DNA from: Nocardioides sp. YR527
Lineage (GTDB): Bacteria > Actinomycetota > Actinomycetes > Propionibacteriales > Nocardioidaceae
Direction: 5' to 3'
Length of the DNA stretch: 35,455 nt
Assembly (NCBI RefSeq): GCF_900101045.1
Contig: NZ_FNFN01000017.1
Location: 1-35,455 of the forward strand
Shown: positions 16,530 to 25,658 of the stretch, piece after piece
How the letters are laid out: each line of letters starts with the position of its first letter
Position numbering within the stretch: position 1 is the first letter of the stretch
Made by a program: the position numbers and the translations under genes
The notes under the pieces: model-generated
Told to the model about the DNA's origin: nothing
Databases searched by the model: none
The model's input: only the letters and a program-made list of their open reading frames with translations

Positions 16530-18650
16530 AGCACTCTCGACGCCGACCGACTGCAGGAGTTCTTCCGCCCGAAGTCGGTCGCCCTCGTGGGGGCGACCGA
16601 CAAGTCGGGCTGGTCGCTGAGCACCTACAACAACCTTCTCCAGCACGGCTTCTCCGGTGACGTGCACCTGGTGAACCCCAAGACGCCTGTCGTCCACGGT
16701 GTCGAGACCCACCGCAGCCTCTCCGCCATCCCGGGCCCGGTCGACCTCGCCTACGTCATGACGCCGATCGAGGTCGTACCGCTGGTCCTGGAGGAAGGTG
16801 CGGCTCGCGGCATCCGGAACTACGTCATCCTCACCGCCGGCTACGGCGAGGTCGGCGAGGAGGGCGCGGTCCGCGAGCAGGAGGTCGCCGACATCGCCCG
16901 CAGGCACGACCTGACCGTCCTCGGCCCCAACGGGAACGGGTTCATCAACGCGGCCGACTCGATCACGCCGTACGGGCTACCGATCCCGCCGCCGCTCCTG
17001 GGCGGTTCGGTCGGGGTCGTGCTGCAGAGCGGTGCGCTGGCCAGCAACGTGCTGGCCTTCGCCCAGGCCCGCAACATCGGGATCTCGCTCCTGGTCTCGA
17101 TGGGCAACGAGACCGCGATGTCGGTGACCGACGTGATGAACGCGCTGGTCGACTCCCCGAGCACCAAGGTGATCGCGCTCTTCCTGGAGAGCATCCGGCA
17201 CCCGGACGAGTTCGCCGAGATCGCCCGGCGTGCGCTGGCGGCGGGCAAGCCGATCGTGGCTCTCAAGATCGGGCGCAGCGTCAAGGCGTCCCGGACCGCC
17301 CAGGCCCACACGGGTGCGCTGGTCGGTGACGACCGGACCGTCGACGCCGCCTTCCGTCAGCTCGGCGTGATCCGCGTGGGCTCGTTGGAGGACCTGATGG
17401 TCACCGCCGGCATGCTCGCCGAGACCGGTCCGCTCCCAGGCAACCGGATCGGCGTCGTGACCCCCTCGGGCGGCGCCTCCGAGATCATCTCCGACCGGGC
17501 CGAGGATGAAGGGCTCGACCTGCCGGAGTTCGCCGAGACGACCACCGCAGCGCTCCGGGAGGTGCTGCCGCCGTTCGCCACGCCGAACAACCCGCTCGAC
17601 GTCACCGGCTACGTGCTGCTCGACCGGCAGCTCATGTCGAAGGCACTCGGCGTCGTCGCCGCCGACCCCGGTGTCGACGTCATCATGCTGCTGCAGGACA
17701 TGCCACGGACGACACCCGACTTCGACCTCGCGGTGGAGACCTACCGGCACACGGGTGGGGTGATCCGTTCCTCGCCGAAGCCGGTCGTGATCGTGGGCAA
17801 CGTCCTGATCGACGTGAGCGAGACCGGACGGGCCCTTCGGGAGGCGGCGAGCTACCCGCAGATCGCGGGTGGCATCGAGCACGGGATGACGGCGCTGGGC
17901 CACGCGGTCCGCTGGTCGCAGACCTACCGGCACCATCAGGCCGGTGCGGATGCGCCGGTCGCGGGCGAGGTGACCGTCGCGGACGGGCTGCCACCGCGCA
18001 CCGGGACGTGGACAGAGCGTGCTGCGTCCGCGTTCCTGGCGTCCAACGGCATCCCGATGGTGCCGTCCCGGGTGGCCACCTCCCCCGACGAGGCCGCGCA
18101 CCACGCCGAGGAGGTCGGCTTCCCGGTGGTCCTGAAGGCGGCCGCAGACGATCTGGAGCACAAGAGCGACCTCGGTGGCGTGGAGCTCGGTCTCCACGAC
18201 GCGGAGTCGGTCCGCGACGCGGCAGCACGGATCGCCGACTCCCTCGCGAAGGTCGGCCACGACGGCACCACGACCGTCGTCCAGCCGATGCGCTCGGGTG
18301 GCACGGAGCTGCTCGTCGGTGTCGTCCGCGATCCGTCGTGGGGGCTCACGCTGGCGGTCGCGATGGGTGGCGTCTGGGTCGAGATCCTCGGCGACTCCCA
18401 GCTCCGCCTGCTGCCGGTCTCGAAGGCCGAGGCCCGACGGGCGGTCGAGTCGCTGCGCAGCGCTGCCGTCCTCCGGGGAGCCCGCGGCCAGGCGCCGGTC
18501 GACCTGGACGCGCTCGCCGAAGTGGTGGCCAGGATCGGCGCGATCGCCGTCGCTCTCGGCGACGACCTCGAGTCGCTCGAGGTCAACCCGCTGCTCGTCT
18601 CCGGGGACCGGATCGAGGCGCTCGACGCGCTGATCACCTGGCGGAGCTGA
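16527..18650 (+). CDS. ADP-forming acyl-CoA ligase (fused alpha/beta, ATP-grasp)
   Basis: The 707-residue protein has the architecture of acetyl-CoA synthetase (ADP-forming) and related acyl-CoA ligases. It has an N-terminal CoA-binding Rossmann domain (about 10-130, with GATDKSGW), succinyl-CoA-ligase-like domains with GPNGNGFIN (133-141), the phospho-histidine site AQAHTGALVGDD (H261), and a C-terminal ATP-grasp domain from about 485 onward (VVLKAAADDLEHKSD). The enzyme would convert a carboxylate, CoA and ATP to acyl-CoA, ADP and phosphate, and so activate the imported compound. It lies 79 bases after the acyl-CoA dehydrogenase in the same direction. ACGGAGGT precedes the ATG. Confidence 0.9.
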   Translation: MSTLDADRLQEFFRPKSVALVGATDKSGWSLSTYNNLLQHGFSGDVHLVNPKTPVVHGVETHRSLSAIPGPVDLAYVMTPIEVVPLVLEEGAARGIRNYVILTAGYGEVGEEGAVREQEVADIARRHDLTVLGPNGNGFINAADSITPYGLPIPPPLLGGSVGVVLQSGALASNVLAFAQARNIGISLLVSMGNETAMSVTDVMNALVDSPSTKVIALFLESIRHPDEFAEIARRALAAGKPIVALKIGRSVKASRTAQAHTGALVGDDRTVDAAFRQLGVIRVGSLEDLMVTAGMLAETGPLPGNRIGVVTPSGGASEIISDRAEDEGLDLPEFAETTTAALREVLPPFATPNNPLDVTGYVLLDRQLMSKALGVVAADPGVDVIMLLQDMPRTTPDFDLAVETYRHTGGVIRSSPKPVVIVGNVLIDVSETGRALREAASYPQIAGGIEHGMTALGHAVRWSQTYRHHQAGADAPVAGEVTVADGLPPRTGTWTERAASAFLASNGIPMVPSRVATSPDEAAHHAEEVGFPVVLKAAADDLEHKSDLGGVELGLHDAESVRDAAARIADSLAKVGHDGTTTVVQPMRSGGTELLVGVVRDPSWGLTLAVAMGGVWVEILGDSQLRLLPVSKAEARRAVESLRSAAVLRGARGQAPVDLDALAEVVARIGAIAVALGDDLESLEVNPLLVSGDRIEALDALITWRS

Positions 18651-18659
18651 GCCGGTTCA

Positions 18660-18696
18660 CCGTGGACCGGGGTGCGATCCGCATCCCGGTCCACGG
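18660..18696 (+). terminator. Strong hairpin ending the acyl-CoA dehydrogenase/ligase operon
   Basis: CCGTGGACCGGGGTGCG (18660-18676) pairs with 18680-18696 over 17 positions, 16 Watson-Crick pairs plus one G-U, around a 3-base loop. It begins 10 bases after the ligase stop. A very stable stem without a clear U-tract is normal for actinobacterial terminators. Confidence 0.75.
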
Positions 18697-18744
18697 ATTC
18701 CGCTAGGTTGCGTCCCACATCACCCGTCGACGAGGAGTCTCAGA

Positions 18745-19236
18745 ATGCCCACACCCGCCCTGCGTACAGCCCAGATGATGGCGCTCGCGTTCATGAGCAT
18801 GGTCGTGGTGCTGGGAGTGGTCGTCTACCTCAGCGTCCCCGACGCCGACCTGGCGCTGCCCTCGACGTACGTCATCGGCGGTCAGGTCGTGGCCGGGGTC
18901 GTCATCGCGCTGGTCCTGTCGACGATCGGGTTCCGGGTCGCTCCGATCACCCCGGGCACGGACCCGGAGAAGGCGAAGGGCGAGGCGCTGCAGAAGCACC
19001 AGATGTCCCTGATCCTCCGGCTCGTGCTCAGCGAGCTGGTCGCGCTCGTCTCGCTCGCGCTCGCGTTCATCCTCACCGAGGGCCAGGTGGTGACGTACCT
19101 CATCGGCGCGGCCATCTCGGTGCTCCTGATGGCCCTCTTCGCCTACCCCTCGGCCGGCAACGTCGGCCGGGTAGAGGCCAGCCTCGACAGCGCCGGGGCG
19201 CAGTCGAGGCTGGCAGACACGCTCGGTGTGATCTAG
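18745..19236 (+). CDS. Small membrane protein, function unknown
   Basis: The 163-residue protein has about four predicted transmembrane helices (near residues 12-29, 42-62, 93-111 and 114-132). A charged cytoplasmic stretch lies between helices 2 and 3 (TDPEKAKGEALQKHQ), and the C-terminal tail is hydrophilic. I do not recognise the family. The ATG at 18745 follows AGGAGTCTC. It stands alone behind a strong terminator. Its TAG stop shares the palindromic CTAG with the stop of the convergent oxidoreductase gene. Confidence 0.75.
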   Translation: MPTPALRTAQMMALAFMSMVVVLGVVVYLSVPDADLALPSTYVIGGQVVAGVVIALVLSTIGFRVAPITPGTDPEKAKGEALQKHQMSLILRLVLSELVALVSLALAFILTEGQVVTYLIGAAISVLLMALFAYPSAGNVGRVEASLDSAGAQSRLADTLGVI

Positions 19237-22200
19237 ACCGTCAGGTCGATGCCCTCAGCGGCGAGCACCTCGCGGTAGGCCTCGACGTTGCGCATCTTCA
19301 CGTTCTCGTAGCCGCGCACCATGTCCGGGAGCTCGGCGAGGCGAACGGCCCGGGCGTAGGACTCCTCGGTGAGGTCGGCCGCAAGGCTGGTGACCAGCGC
19401 GGAGTAGTGCGCGAACAGGGCACGCTCGGTGCGGCGTACGTGGGCGTGACCGAAGGGGTCCAGGATCGTGCCGCGCAGGAACTTCATGGTCGCCAGGAGG
19501 CGCAGGATGAAGTGGGACCGCGGGCCGAAGGTCATCTTGCCGCCCTTGAGGAACGCCCCGAAGATCGGCGGGGAGAGCTTGAAGCTGATCTTGCCCTGGA
19601 CCTCGGCGCGGACGCCGTCGAGCGCGGCCGGCGCGGTGAGGAGCCGGGCGACCTCGTACTCGTCCTTGTAGGCGGTGAGCTTGAACAGGTAGCGGGCGAC
19701 GGCCTCGGAGAATCGGGTGTCCTCGGTCACCGAGCGCTCGGCGTTCCAGATCCGCTCGACGGTCTCGACGTAGTCACGAGCGGTCGCCTGGTTCTGGAAG
19801 GCGACGAGCTTCGGGGCGCGGACCTCGGCGAGGCGGCGCACCTCCCCGTCGAACGTCGCGGCGTCCAGCGCCGGCACGACGACCTGCTCGACCGGCGCGG
19901 TGGCCGTGCCGGTGACCTTGGCGAACTCCTCCGGCACCGCGACCGAGGCACGGCCCCAGCGGAAGGCGGCGACGTTCGCGCTGACCGCGACACCGTTGAT
20001 GCCGATGGCCTCCTCGATCGCCTCGGCGGGGATCGGCAGAGCGCCGGCCTGGTAGGCGGCGCCGACCAGCAGGAAGTTGGCCGCGGCGGTGTTGCCGAAG
20101 AGGGTCTCCGCCGCCGCCAGCGCGTCGAAGGCACGCAGCGAGGACGTCGTGCTGTTCACCCGGGTGAGCAGCTCGTCGTCGGCCGGGTAGGCGATGTCCT
20201 TGTCGTAGACCATCGGCCCGGTCGGCGTCTTGCTGGTCGACACGACCGCGCGGGTGTGCCCCGGGTCGCCGTAGGCGAGGTTCTTGCCCTCGGCCAGGGT
20301 GAGCAGGTCGAAGCCGAGCAGCGCGTCGGCCGAACCCGGGGTGACCCGGTTGGAGGGGTCGATCGTTCCCGGTCCGAACCGCAGGTGCGCCGTCACCGGG
20401 CCCGCCTTCTGGCTCATCCCGACCTGGTCGAGCGACTCCACGCCGAAGCCGGCGCGCAGCGCGGCCGTCGCGAGCACCTGGTTGACGGTGACGATGCCGG
20501 TGCCGCCGATGCCGGCCATGAAGACGCCGTAGGTCCGCTCCAGCTCGCCGTAGCCCGGGTCCGCCACGGTCGGCGGCTCCGGCGTCGACTTCTTCGCCTT
20601 CTTGGCCGTCGGGTCGGTCTCGACCGCCATGAACGAGGGGCACTCGCCCTCGACGCAGGTGTAGTCGGTGTTGCAGGAGGTCTGGTCGATGCGGGTCTTG
20701 CGGCCCAGCTCGGTCTCGACCGGCTGTACGGAGAGGCAGTTGGACTTCACACCGCAGTCGCCGCAGCCCTCGCACACGGCCTCGTTGATCACGATCCGGG
20801 TGTTGCGCTGCTCGATCGTGCCCCGCTTGCGCTGGCGCCGCGCATCGGCGGCACAGTGCTGGTCGTAGATCAGGACGGTCACGCCCTCGATCTCACGCAG
20901 GTCGCGCTGGGCGTCGTCGAGGCGGTCGCGGTGCCAGAGGCGTACGCCTGCGGGGAAGTGGGCGCGGCGGTAGCGCTTCGGCTCGTCGGCGACGACGATG
21001 ATCGCCTTGACGCCCTCGTTCATCAGCTTGTGGGTCAGCTGCGCCATCGCGACCTCGCCCTGCCGCTTCTGGGCACCGGTCATCGCGACGACGTCGTTGT
21101 GGAGCAGCTTGTAGGTGATGTTCACCCCGGCCGCGACGCACGCCTGGATGGCCAGCTGCGCGGAGTGGAAGAAGGTGCCGTCACCGACGTTCTGGAACGT
21201 GTGGCCGGCGTGGCTGTAGGGCGCCTGCCCGATCCACTGCGAGCCCTCGCCGCCCATCTGGGTGATGCCGACGACCGCGCTGTCCTCACGCTGCGAGGCG
21301 GTCACCAGGGTGTGGCAGCCGATGCCGCCACCACCCAGGCTCCCGTCGGGGAGCGCGGTGGACCGGTTGTGCGGGCAGCCGCTGCAGAAGTAGGGGGTGC
21401 GCGAGGTCGAGAGCAGCGGCAGGTCGATCCGGGCCGGACCGGCGGCCTTGAGCTGGGCGTGGCCCTTCAGCGCACGACGCAGCGGCGCGAGCAGACGGCC
21501 GGCGGTCAGCTCACCGTCGAGCGGCACCAGCGGGACACCGTTGCGGTCCTTCTTGCCGACGATGACGGGAGCGGACGGCTCGCCGTAGAGGATCTCGCGG
21601 ATGCCCTGCTCGATGAAGGACGTCTTGTCCTCGACGACGACGATCTCCTCGAGGCCCTCCGCGAACTCGGAGACGATGGTCGGCTCGACCGGCCACATCA
21701 TGCCCAGGCGCAGCACCCGGATCCCGGCGGCCACCAGGTCGTCGTGGCCGAGGCCGAGATCCTTCAGGCCCTGGCGCATCGAGTCGTAGCACGAGCCGGA
21801 GGCGACGATGCCGACCTTGGCGTTCGGTGCCTTGACCTCGATCCGGTTGAGGTGGTTCTCGGCGGCGTACGCATTCACCACGCCCATCCGGGGGCCGTAG
21901 AGCTTCGCCTCGGCGCCGACGATCCGGTCGGGGAAGAGCTCGATCTTGGTCGGCTCGTAGGTGTAGGGGACGCCGTCCCACTCGGTCTTCGGGGTGACCG
22001 GGTCGAGGACGCCGATCTCCGGGTTGACCACCCAGGCACCGTCGGCGACGTCGGCGACGATCTTGAGCGCGACGACGCAGCCGGAGGCCCGGGAGAGGGC
22101 GATGCCCTCCATGCCGTACTCGACGATCTCGGCGGCGTTGCGCGGGAAGAGCACGGGGATGCCGAGGCTCGCCAGGGTCCGCTCGCTCACGGCCGGCACG

Positions 22201-22685
22201 GTGGAGGACTTCGCGGCCGGGTCGTCGCCGACCAGCATCAGCATGCCGCCGGTGGGGTGGGCGCCGTACATGTTGGCGTGACGCATCGCGTCGAGCGCGC
22301 GGTCGACACCAGGACCCTTGCCGTACCAGACCCCGGTGACGCCGTCGTAGCGCTCGGTGTCGAGGGTGACCGCTGACTGCGAACCCCACACCGCGGTGGC
22401 GGCGAGCTCCTCGTTGAGGCCAGGGACCACGGTGATGTCGGCGTCGGCCATCTCCTTCGGCAGGCCCAGCAGCAGCTGGTCGAGACCACCGAGCGGGCTG
22501 CCCGGGTAGCCGGAGATGAAGGTGCCGGTGCGCAGGCCGCGGCGCTGGTCGAGGGCACGCTGCTCGACGAGCATCCGCGCGATCGCCTGGATCCCGGTGA
22601 GGAGCACCGGGCCGGCTCCGACTCGATAGCGGTCTGCGAGGTCGTAGGCCTCGAACGAGGTCCCGGGCTCGAACACTGCGGTCAT
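19233..22685 (-). CDS. Indolepyruvate ferredoxin oxidoreductase, fused three-domain form
   Basis: This 1150-residue 2-oxoacid:ferredoxin oxidoreductase has the alpha, beta and gamma parts in one chain, the usual length for the fused bacterial form. The N-terminal pyrimidine-binding region has SGYPGSPLGGLDQ (58-70). The TPP domain has CSGCPHN (434-440) and GDGTFF with a downstream HND motif (about 501-531). A ferredoxin-like cysteine cluster lies at C638, C641, C644, C650, C671, C677 and C682. The gamma domain starts near GIGGTGIV (about 712). It oxidatively decarboxylates aryl- or branched-chain 2-oxoacids to acyl-CoA and reduces ferredoxin. The ATG at 22685 is preceded by GAGGAG at long spacing. 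It is monocistronic as far as can be seen. Confidence 0.92.
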   Translation of the reverse strand: MTAVFEPGTSFEAYDLADRYRVGAGPVLLTGIQAIARMLVEQRALDQRRGLRTGTFISGYPGSPLGGLDQLLLGLPKEMADADITVVPGLNEELAATAVWGSQSAVTLDTERYDGVTGVWYGKGPGVDRALDAMRHANMYGAHPTGGMLMLVGDDPAAKSSTVPAVSERTLASLGIPVLFPRNAAEIVEYGMEGIALSRASGCVVALKIVADVADGAWVVNPEIGVLDPVTPKTEWDGVPYTYEPTKIELFPDRIVGAEAKLYGPRMGVVNAYAAENHLNRIEVKAPNAKVGIVASGSCYDSMRQGLKDLGLGHDDLVAAGIRVLRLGMMWPVEPTIVSEFAEGLEEIVVVEDKTSFIEQGIREILYGEPSAPVIVGKKDRNGVPLVPLDGELTAGRLLAPLRRALKGHAQLKAAGPARIDLPLLSTSRTPYFCSGCPHNRSTALPDGSLGGGGIGCHTLVTASQREDSAVVGITQMGGEGSQWIGQAPYSHAGHTFQNVGDGTFFHSAQLAIQACVAAGVNITYKLLHNDVVAMTGAQKRQGEVAMAQLTHKLMNEGVKAIIVVADEPKRYRRAHFPAGVRLWHRDRLDDAQRDLREIEGVTVLIYDQHCAADARRQRKRGTIEQRNTRIVINEAVCEGCGDCGVKSNCLSVQPVETELGRKTRIDQTSCNTDYTCVEGECPSFMAVETDPTAKKAKKSTPEPPTVADPGYGELERTYGVFMAGIGGTGIVTVNQVLATAALRAGFGVESLDQVGMSQKAGPVTAHLRFGPGTIDPSNRVTPGSADALLGFDLLTLAEGKNLAYGDPGHTRAVVSTSKTPTGPMVYDKDIAYPADDELLTRVNSTTSSLRAFDALAAAETLFGNTAAANFLLVGAAYQAGALPIPAEAIEEAIGINGVAVSANVAAFRWGRASVAVPEEFAKVTGTATAPVEQVVVPALDAATFDGEVRRLAEVRAPKLVAFQNQATARDYVETVERIWNAERSVTEDTRFSEAVARYLFKLTAYKDEYEVARLLTAPAALDGVRAEVQGKISFKLSPPIFGAFLKGGKMTFGPRSHFILRLLATMKFLRGTILDPFGHAHVRRTERALFAHYSALVTSLAADLTEESYARAVRLAELPDMVRGYENVKMRNVEAYREVLAAEGIDLTV

Positions 22686-22773
22686 AGGGGTGACTCCTCA
22701 ATCTGCCGGGCGGCGCTGGTGGTCCGTCTGGAGTGTTGGTCGGGACCGCCCGGGTGGGGGCTGTCCCAATCGA

Positions 22774-22796
22774 CCACCCGCAGGGTGTGCGGGTGG
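22774..22796 (-). terminator. Hairpin between gabD and the oxidoreductase gene
   Basis: CCACCCGCA (22774-22782) and TGCGGGTGG (22788-22796) form a perfect 9-bp stem with a 5-base loop. It lies 56 bases past the gabD stop in the direction of gabD transcription, so it probably ends the gabT-gabD transcript and separates it from the oxidoreductase gene. Confidence 0.55.
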
Positions 22797-22828
22797 CCTG
22801 GGTCACATCATCGTTGATAGAGCCGACG

Positions 22829-22843
22829 TGGTGCTAATCACCA
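22829..22843. promoter_or_regulatory. Palindrome in the gabD/oxidoreductase gap
   Basis: TGGTGCTAATCACCA has perfect 5-bp arms around 5 bases. It lies between the gabD stop and the hairpin at 22774. It could be an operator for the oxidoreductase gene or a minor RNA stem; nothing else points to a regulator. Confidence 0.25.
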
Positions 22844-22851
22844 GAGGCGGG

Positions 22852-24324
22852 TCACCAGGCGACGCTGAGGTACTGCGTCTCGAGGTACTCCTCCAGCCCG
22901 GCCCGTGCGCCCTCGCGCCCGATGCCGCTCTGCTTCACGCCACCGAACGGCGCCGACGGGTCGGAGACGAGGCCACGGTTGACCCCGACCATCCCGGCGT
23001 CGATCCGCTCGGCGACGTGCAGCGCCTCGCTCATCTCGCCGAAGACGTACGCGGCCAGGCCGAACTCGGTGTCGTTGACCGAGGCCAGCAGCTCCTCGGT
23101 GTCGTTCCAGATCACGATCGGGGCCACCGGGCCGAAGATCTCCTCGCCAAGCAGCGGCGAGTCCGGTGCGACCCCGGTCAGGACGGTCGGTGCGTAGAAG
23201 TAGCCCTCGGACTGCGGGATCTCGGCGCGGTGCGCAACCACGGCTCCCGCGGCCACGGCGGCGTCGACGAGGCCGGTGACGGTGGCGTACGCCTTCGCCG
23301 AGATGAGCGGGCCGATGTCGCTGCCCTGCTCGGCCGGGCCGACCTTCAGCGCCTCCACGGCGACACCGAGGCGGGCGGTGAACTCCTCGGCGACGTCGGC
23401 GTGGACGTAGAGCCGGTTGGCCGCGGTGCAGGCCTGTCCCCCGTTGCGGAACTTGGCGACCATCGCGCCCTCGACGGCCGCGGTGACGTCCGCGGTCGAG
23501 GTGACGACGAACGGCGCGTTGCCGCCGAGCTCCATCGAGGTGTTGACCACACGGTCGGCGGCCTGGCGGAGCAGGACGCGGCCGACGCCGGTCGAGCCGG
23601 TGAAGGAGATCTTGCGGACCCGGGCGTCGGCGAGCCAGGTGCTGACGATGCCGGGCGCGTCGAGGCCGGGCACCACGTTGACGACGCCGTCGGGGATGCC
23701 GGCCTCGGCGATCAGCCGGGCGATCGCGAGCGCGGTCAGCGGCGTCTCGGCGGCGGGCTTGAGCACGACCGTGCAGCCGGCTGCCAGAGCCGGGGCGATC
23801 TTGCGGGTGGCCATCGCGGCCGGGAAGTTCCACGGCGTCACGAGGGCGGCCACGCCCACCGGCTTGTGGGTGACGATGGTGCGGGTGCCGCCGGCCGGCG
23901 AGGGACCGAAGTCACCGTGCGGGCGCACGGCCTCCTCGGCGTACCAGCGGAAGAACTCGGCGGCGTAGCCGACCTCGCCGCGGGCGTCGGTCAGCGACTT
24001 GCCGTTCTCGAGGGCGATCAGGGCGGCGAGCTCGTCGGCGTCGCGCAGCATCAGGTCGCGGACCCGGCCGAGCAGGTCGCTGCGCGTGCGCGGCGGCAGC
24101 GCCGACCAGGCGGGGAGGGCCGCGGCGGCCGCGTCGACGGCCGCGGTCGCGTCGTCGGTGGAGCCGTCGGCGACGTCGGCGACCAGCTCGCGGGTGGCCG
24201 GGTTCTCGACGGCGAAGACGCCGTTGGCGCCCGGGCGCCAACGGCCGCCGACGAGGACGCCGCTGCCGGGCTCGAGGGCGTCGAGGTAGCTGGTCGCGGG
24301 GCTGGTCCTCGGGCTCGTGGTCAC
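22852..24324 (-). CDS. gabD: NAD(P)-dependent succinate-semialdehyde dehydrogenase family enzyme
   Basis: The 490-residue aldehyde dehydrogenase has all catalytic elements: PWNFP at 164-168, cofactor loop GSTGVG at 243-248, general base E265 in MELGG, and nucleophile C299 in GGQACT. The ENGK motif (106-109) and overall pattern are those of the GabD subgroup. It would oxidise succinate semialdehyde, the product of GabT, to succinate, and might also handle 4-aminobutanal from the amine oxidase upstream, since no other aldehyde dehydrogenase is present. The start is GTG at 24324, overlapping the gabT stop as GTGA, with GGAGGAG upstream, so translation is coupled to gabT. Confidence 0.9.
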   Translation of the reverse strand: MTTSPRTSPATSYLDALEPGSGVLVGGRWRPGANGVFAVENPATRELVADVADGSTDDATAAVDAAAAALPAWSALPPRTRSDLLGRVRDLMLRDADELAALIALENGKSLTDARGEVGYAAEFFRWYAEEAVRPHGDFGPSPAGGTRTIVTHKPVGVAALVTPWNFPAAMATRKIAPALAAGCTVVLKPAAETPLTALAIARLIAEAGIPDGVVNVVPGLDAPGIVSTWLADARVRKISFTGSTGVGRVLLRQAADRVVNTSMELGGNAPFVVTSTADVTAAVEGAMVAKFRNGGQACTAANRLYVHADVAEEFTARLGVAVEALKVGPAEQGSDIGPLISAKAYATVTGLVDAAVAAGAVVAHRAEIPQSEGYFYAPTVLTGVAPDSPLLGEEIFGPVAPIVIWNDTEELLASVNDTEFGLAAYVFGEMSEALHVAERIDAGMVGVNRGLVSDPSAPFGGVKQSGIGREGARAGLEEYLETQYLSVAW

Positions 24325-25658
24325 TTGGTCTCCTCCAGTGCGGTCGTGAGTACGTCCAGGGCCTCGTCGAGCAGCTCGTCGGAGATGCTCAGCGGGGGCA
24401 GGAAGCGGATGACGTTGCCCCAGGTGCCACAGGTCAGGGTGATGACACCCTGGCTGTGAGCGTAGGCGGCGACGGCCTTGGCGGTGGCGCCGTCCGGGTC
24501 GCCGGTGGCCGGGTCGACGAACTCGGCGGCGATCATCGCCCCCCGGCCGCGTACGTCACCCATGCGAGCGTCGCCCGCCTGCAGGTCGCGGAGCCTGCCG
24601 AGCAGGCGTGCCTCGATCGCGCGCGCCCGAGCGAGCAGGTCCTCGGCCTCGATGGTCTCGATCACGGCCAGCGCGGCGGCACAGGCGAGCGGGTTGCCGC
24701 CGTAGGTGCCGCCGAGGCCGCCGGGGTGGACGGCGTCCATGACCTCGGCGCGGCCGGTCACCGCGGAGAGCGGTAGGCCGCCGGCGATGCCCTTCGCACT
24801 GACCACCAGGTCGGGGACGACGTCGTCGTGCTCGACGGCGAACCAGGTGCCGGTGCGGCCGAAGCCGGACTGCACCTCGTCGGCCACGAAGAGCACGTCG
24901 TTGGCGCGGCACCAGTCGGCGAGCGCGGCGAGGAAGCCAGGCGCCGGGACGATGAAGCCGCCCTCGCCCTGGACCGGCTCGATCACGATCGCGGCGAGGT
25001 TGTCGGCGCCCACCTGGGTCTCGATCAGGGAGGTCGCCCGGGCCGCAGCGAGCTTGCCGTCGATCTCGGCGGCGTCGCGGAACGGGTAGGACATCGGGGC
25101 CCGGTAGACCTCGCCCGCGAACGGCCCGAAGCCGTGCTTGTAGGGCATGTTCTTCGCCGTCATCGCCATGGTGAGGTTGGTGCGCCCGTGGTAGGCGTGG
25201 TCGAAGACCACGACCGCGTCCTTGCCTGTGAACGAGCGGGCGATCTTGACCGCGTTCTCGACTGCCTCGGAGCCGGAGTTGAACAGCGCGGTGCGCTTCT
25301 CGTGGTCACCGGGGGTGAGCCGGGCGAGCTGCTCGGCGACAGCCACGTAGCCCTCGTAGGGCGTGACCATGAAACAGGTGTGGGTGAAGGCCGCGACCTG
25401 GTCGGAGACGGCGTCGACCACCCGGGCGGCGCTGGAGCCGACGGTGGTCACCGCGATGCCGGAGCCGAGGTCGATGAAGCGGTTGCCGTCGACGTCCTCG
25501 ACGATCCCACCGGCCGCACGGGCGGCGAAGACGGGCATGGTCGTGGCCACGCCCTGGGGCACGGCCGCGACCTTGCGGGCCATCAGCTCCTGGGAGCGGG
25601 GGCCGGGCAGCGCGGTGCGCAGGAGGCGGGTCTGTTCGAGGGTCGAGGGCTCGGTCAT
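24321..25658 (-). CDS. gabT: 4-aminobutyrate aminotransferase
   Basis: The 445-residue class III PLP aminotransferase has NSGSEAVENAVKIAR (127-141), the FDHAYHGRT substrate-side block (152-160), the acidic cofactor contact in FVADEVQSGFGRTG (257-270), and the Schiff-base lysine K289 in VSAKGIAGGLPLSAV. This matches GABA aminotransferases. It transfers the amino group of GABA to 2-oxoglutarate, giving succinate semialdehyde for the coupled gabD. The ATG at 25658 gives the normal N-terminus, but GGAGG is 14 bases away. A 4-codon ORF fills that gap and ends on the start codon (ATGA). The gene is divergent from a LysR gene, the probable regulator. Confidence 0.92.
   Translation of the reverse strand: MTEPSTLEQTRLLRTALPGPRSQELMARKVAAVPQGVATTMPVFAARAAGGIVEDVDGNRFIDLGSGIAVTTVGSSAARVVDAVSDQVAAFTHTCFMVTPYEGYVAVAEQLARLTPGDHEKRTALFNSGSEAVENAVKIARSFTGKDAVVVFDHAYHGRTNLTMAMTAKNMPYKHGFGPFAGEVYRAPMSYPFRDAAEIDGKLAAARATSLIETQVGADNLAAIVIEPVQGEGGFIVPAPGFLAALADWCRANDVLFVADEVQSGFGRTGTWFAVEHDDVVPDLVVSAKGIAGGLPLSAVTGRAEVMDAVHPGGLGGTYGGNPLACAAALAVIETIEAEDLLARARAIEARLLGRLRDLQAGDARMGDVRGRGAMIAAEFVDPATGDPDGATAKAVAAYAHSQGVITLTCGTWGNVIRFLPPLSISDELLDEALDVLTTALEETK

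Noticed and set aside
18672..22376. A 1234-codon open frame on the plus strand opposite the oxidoreductase gene
   Set aside because: Its translation is a low-complexity mix of Gly, Arg, Asp, Val and Leu without any domain, and it mirrors codon bias of the clearly real fused oxidoreductase on the other strand. Similar long antisense frames at 11298-13460, 8598-10163 and 6428-7699 were dropped for the same reason.
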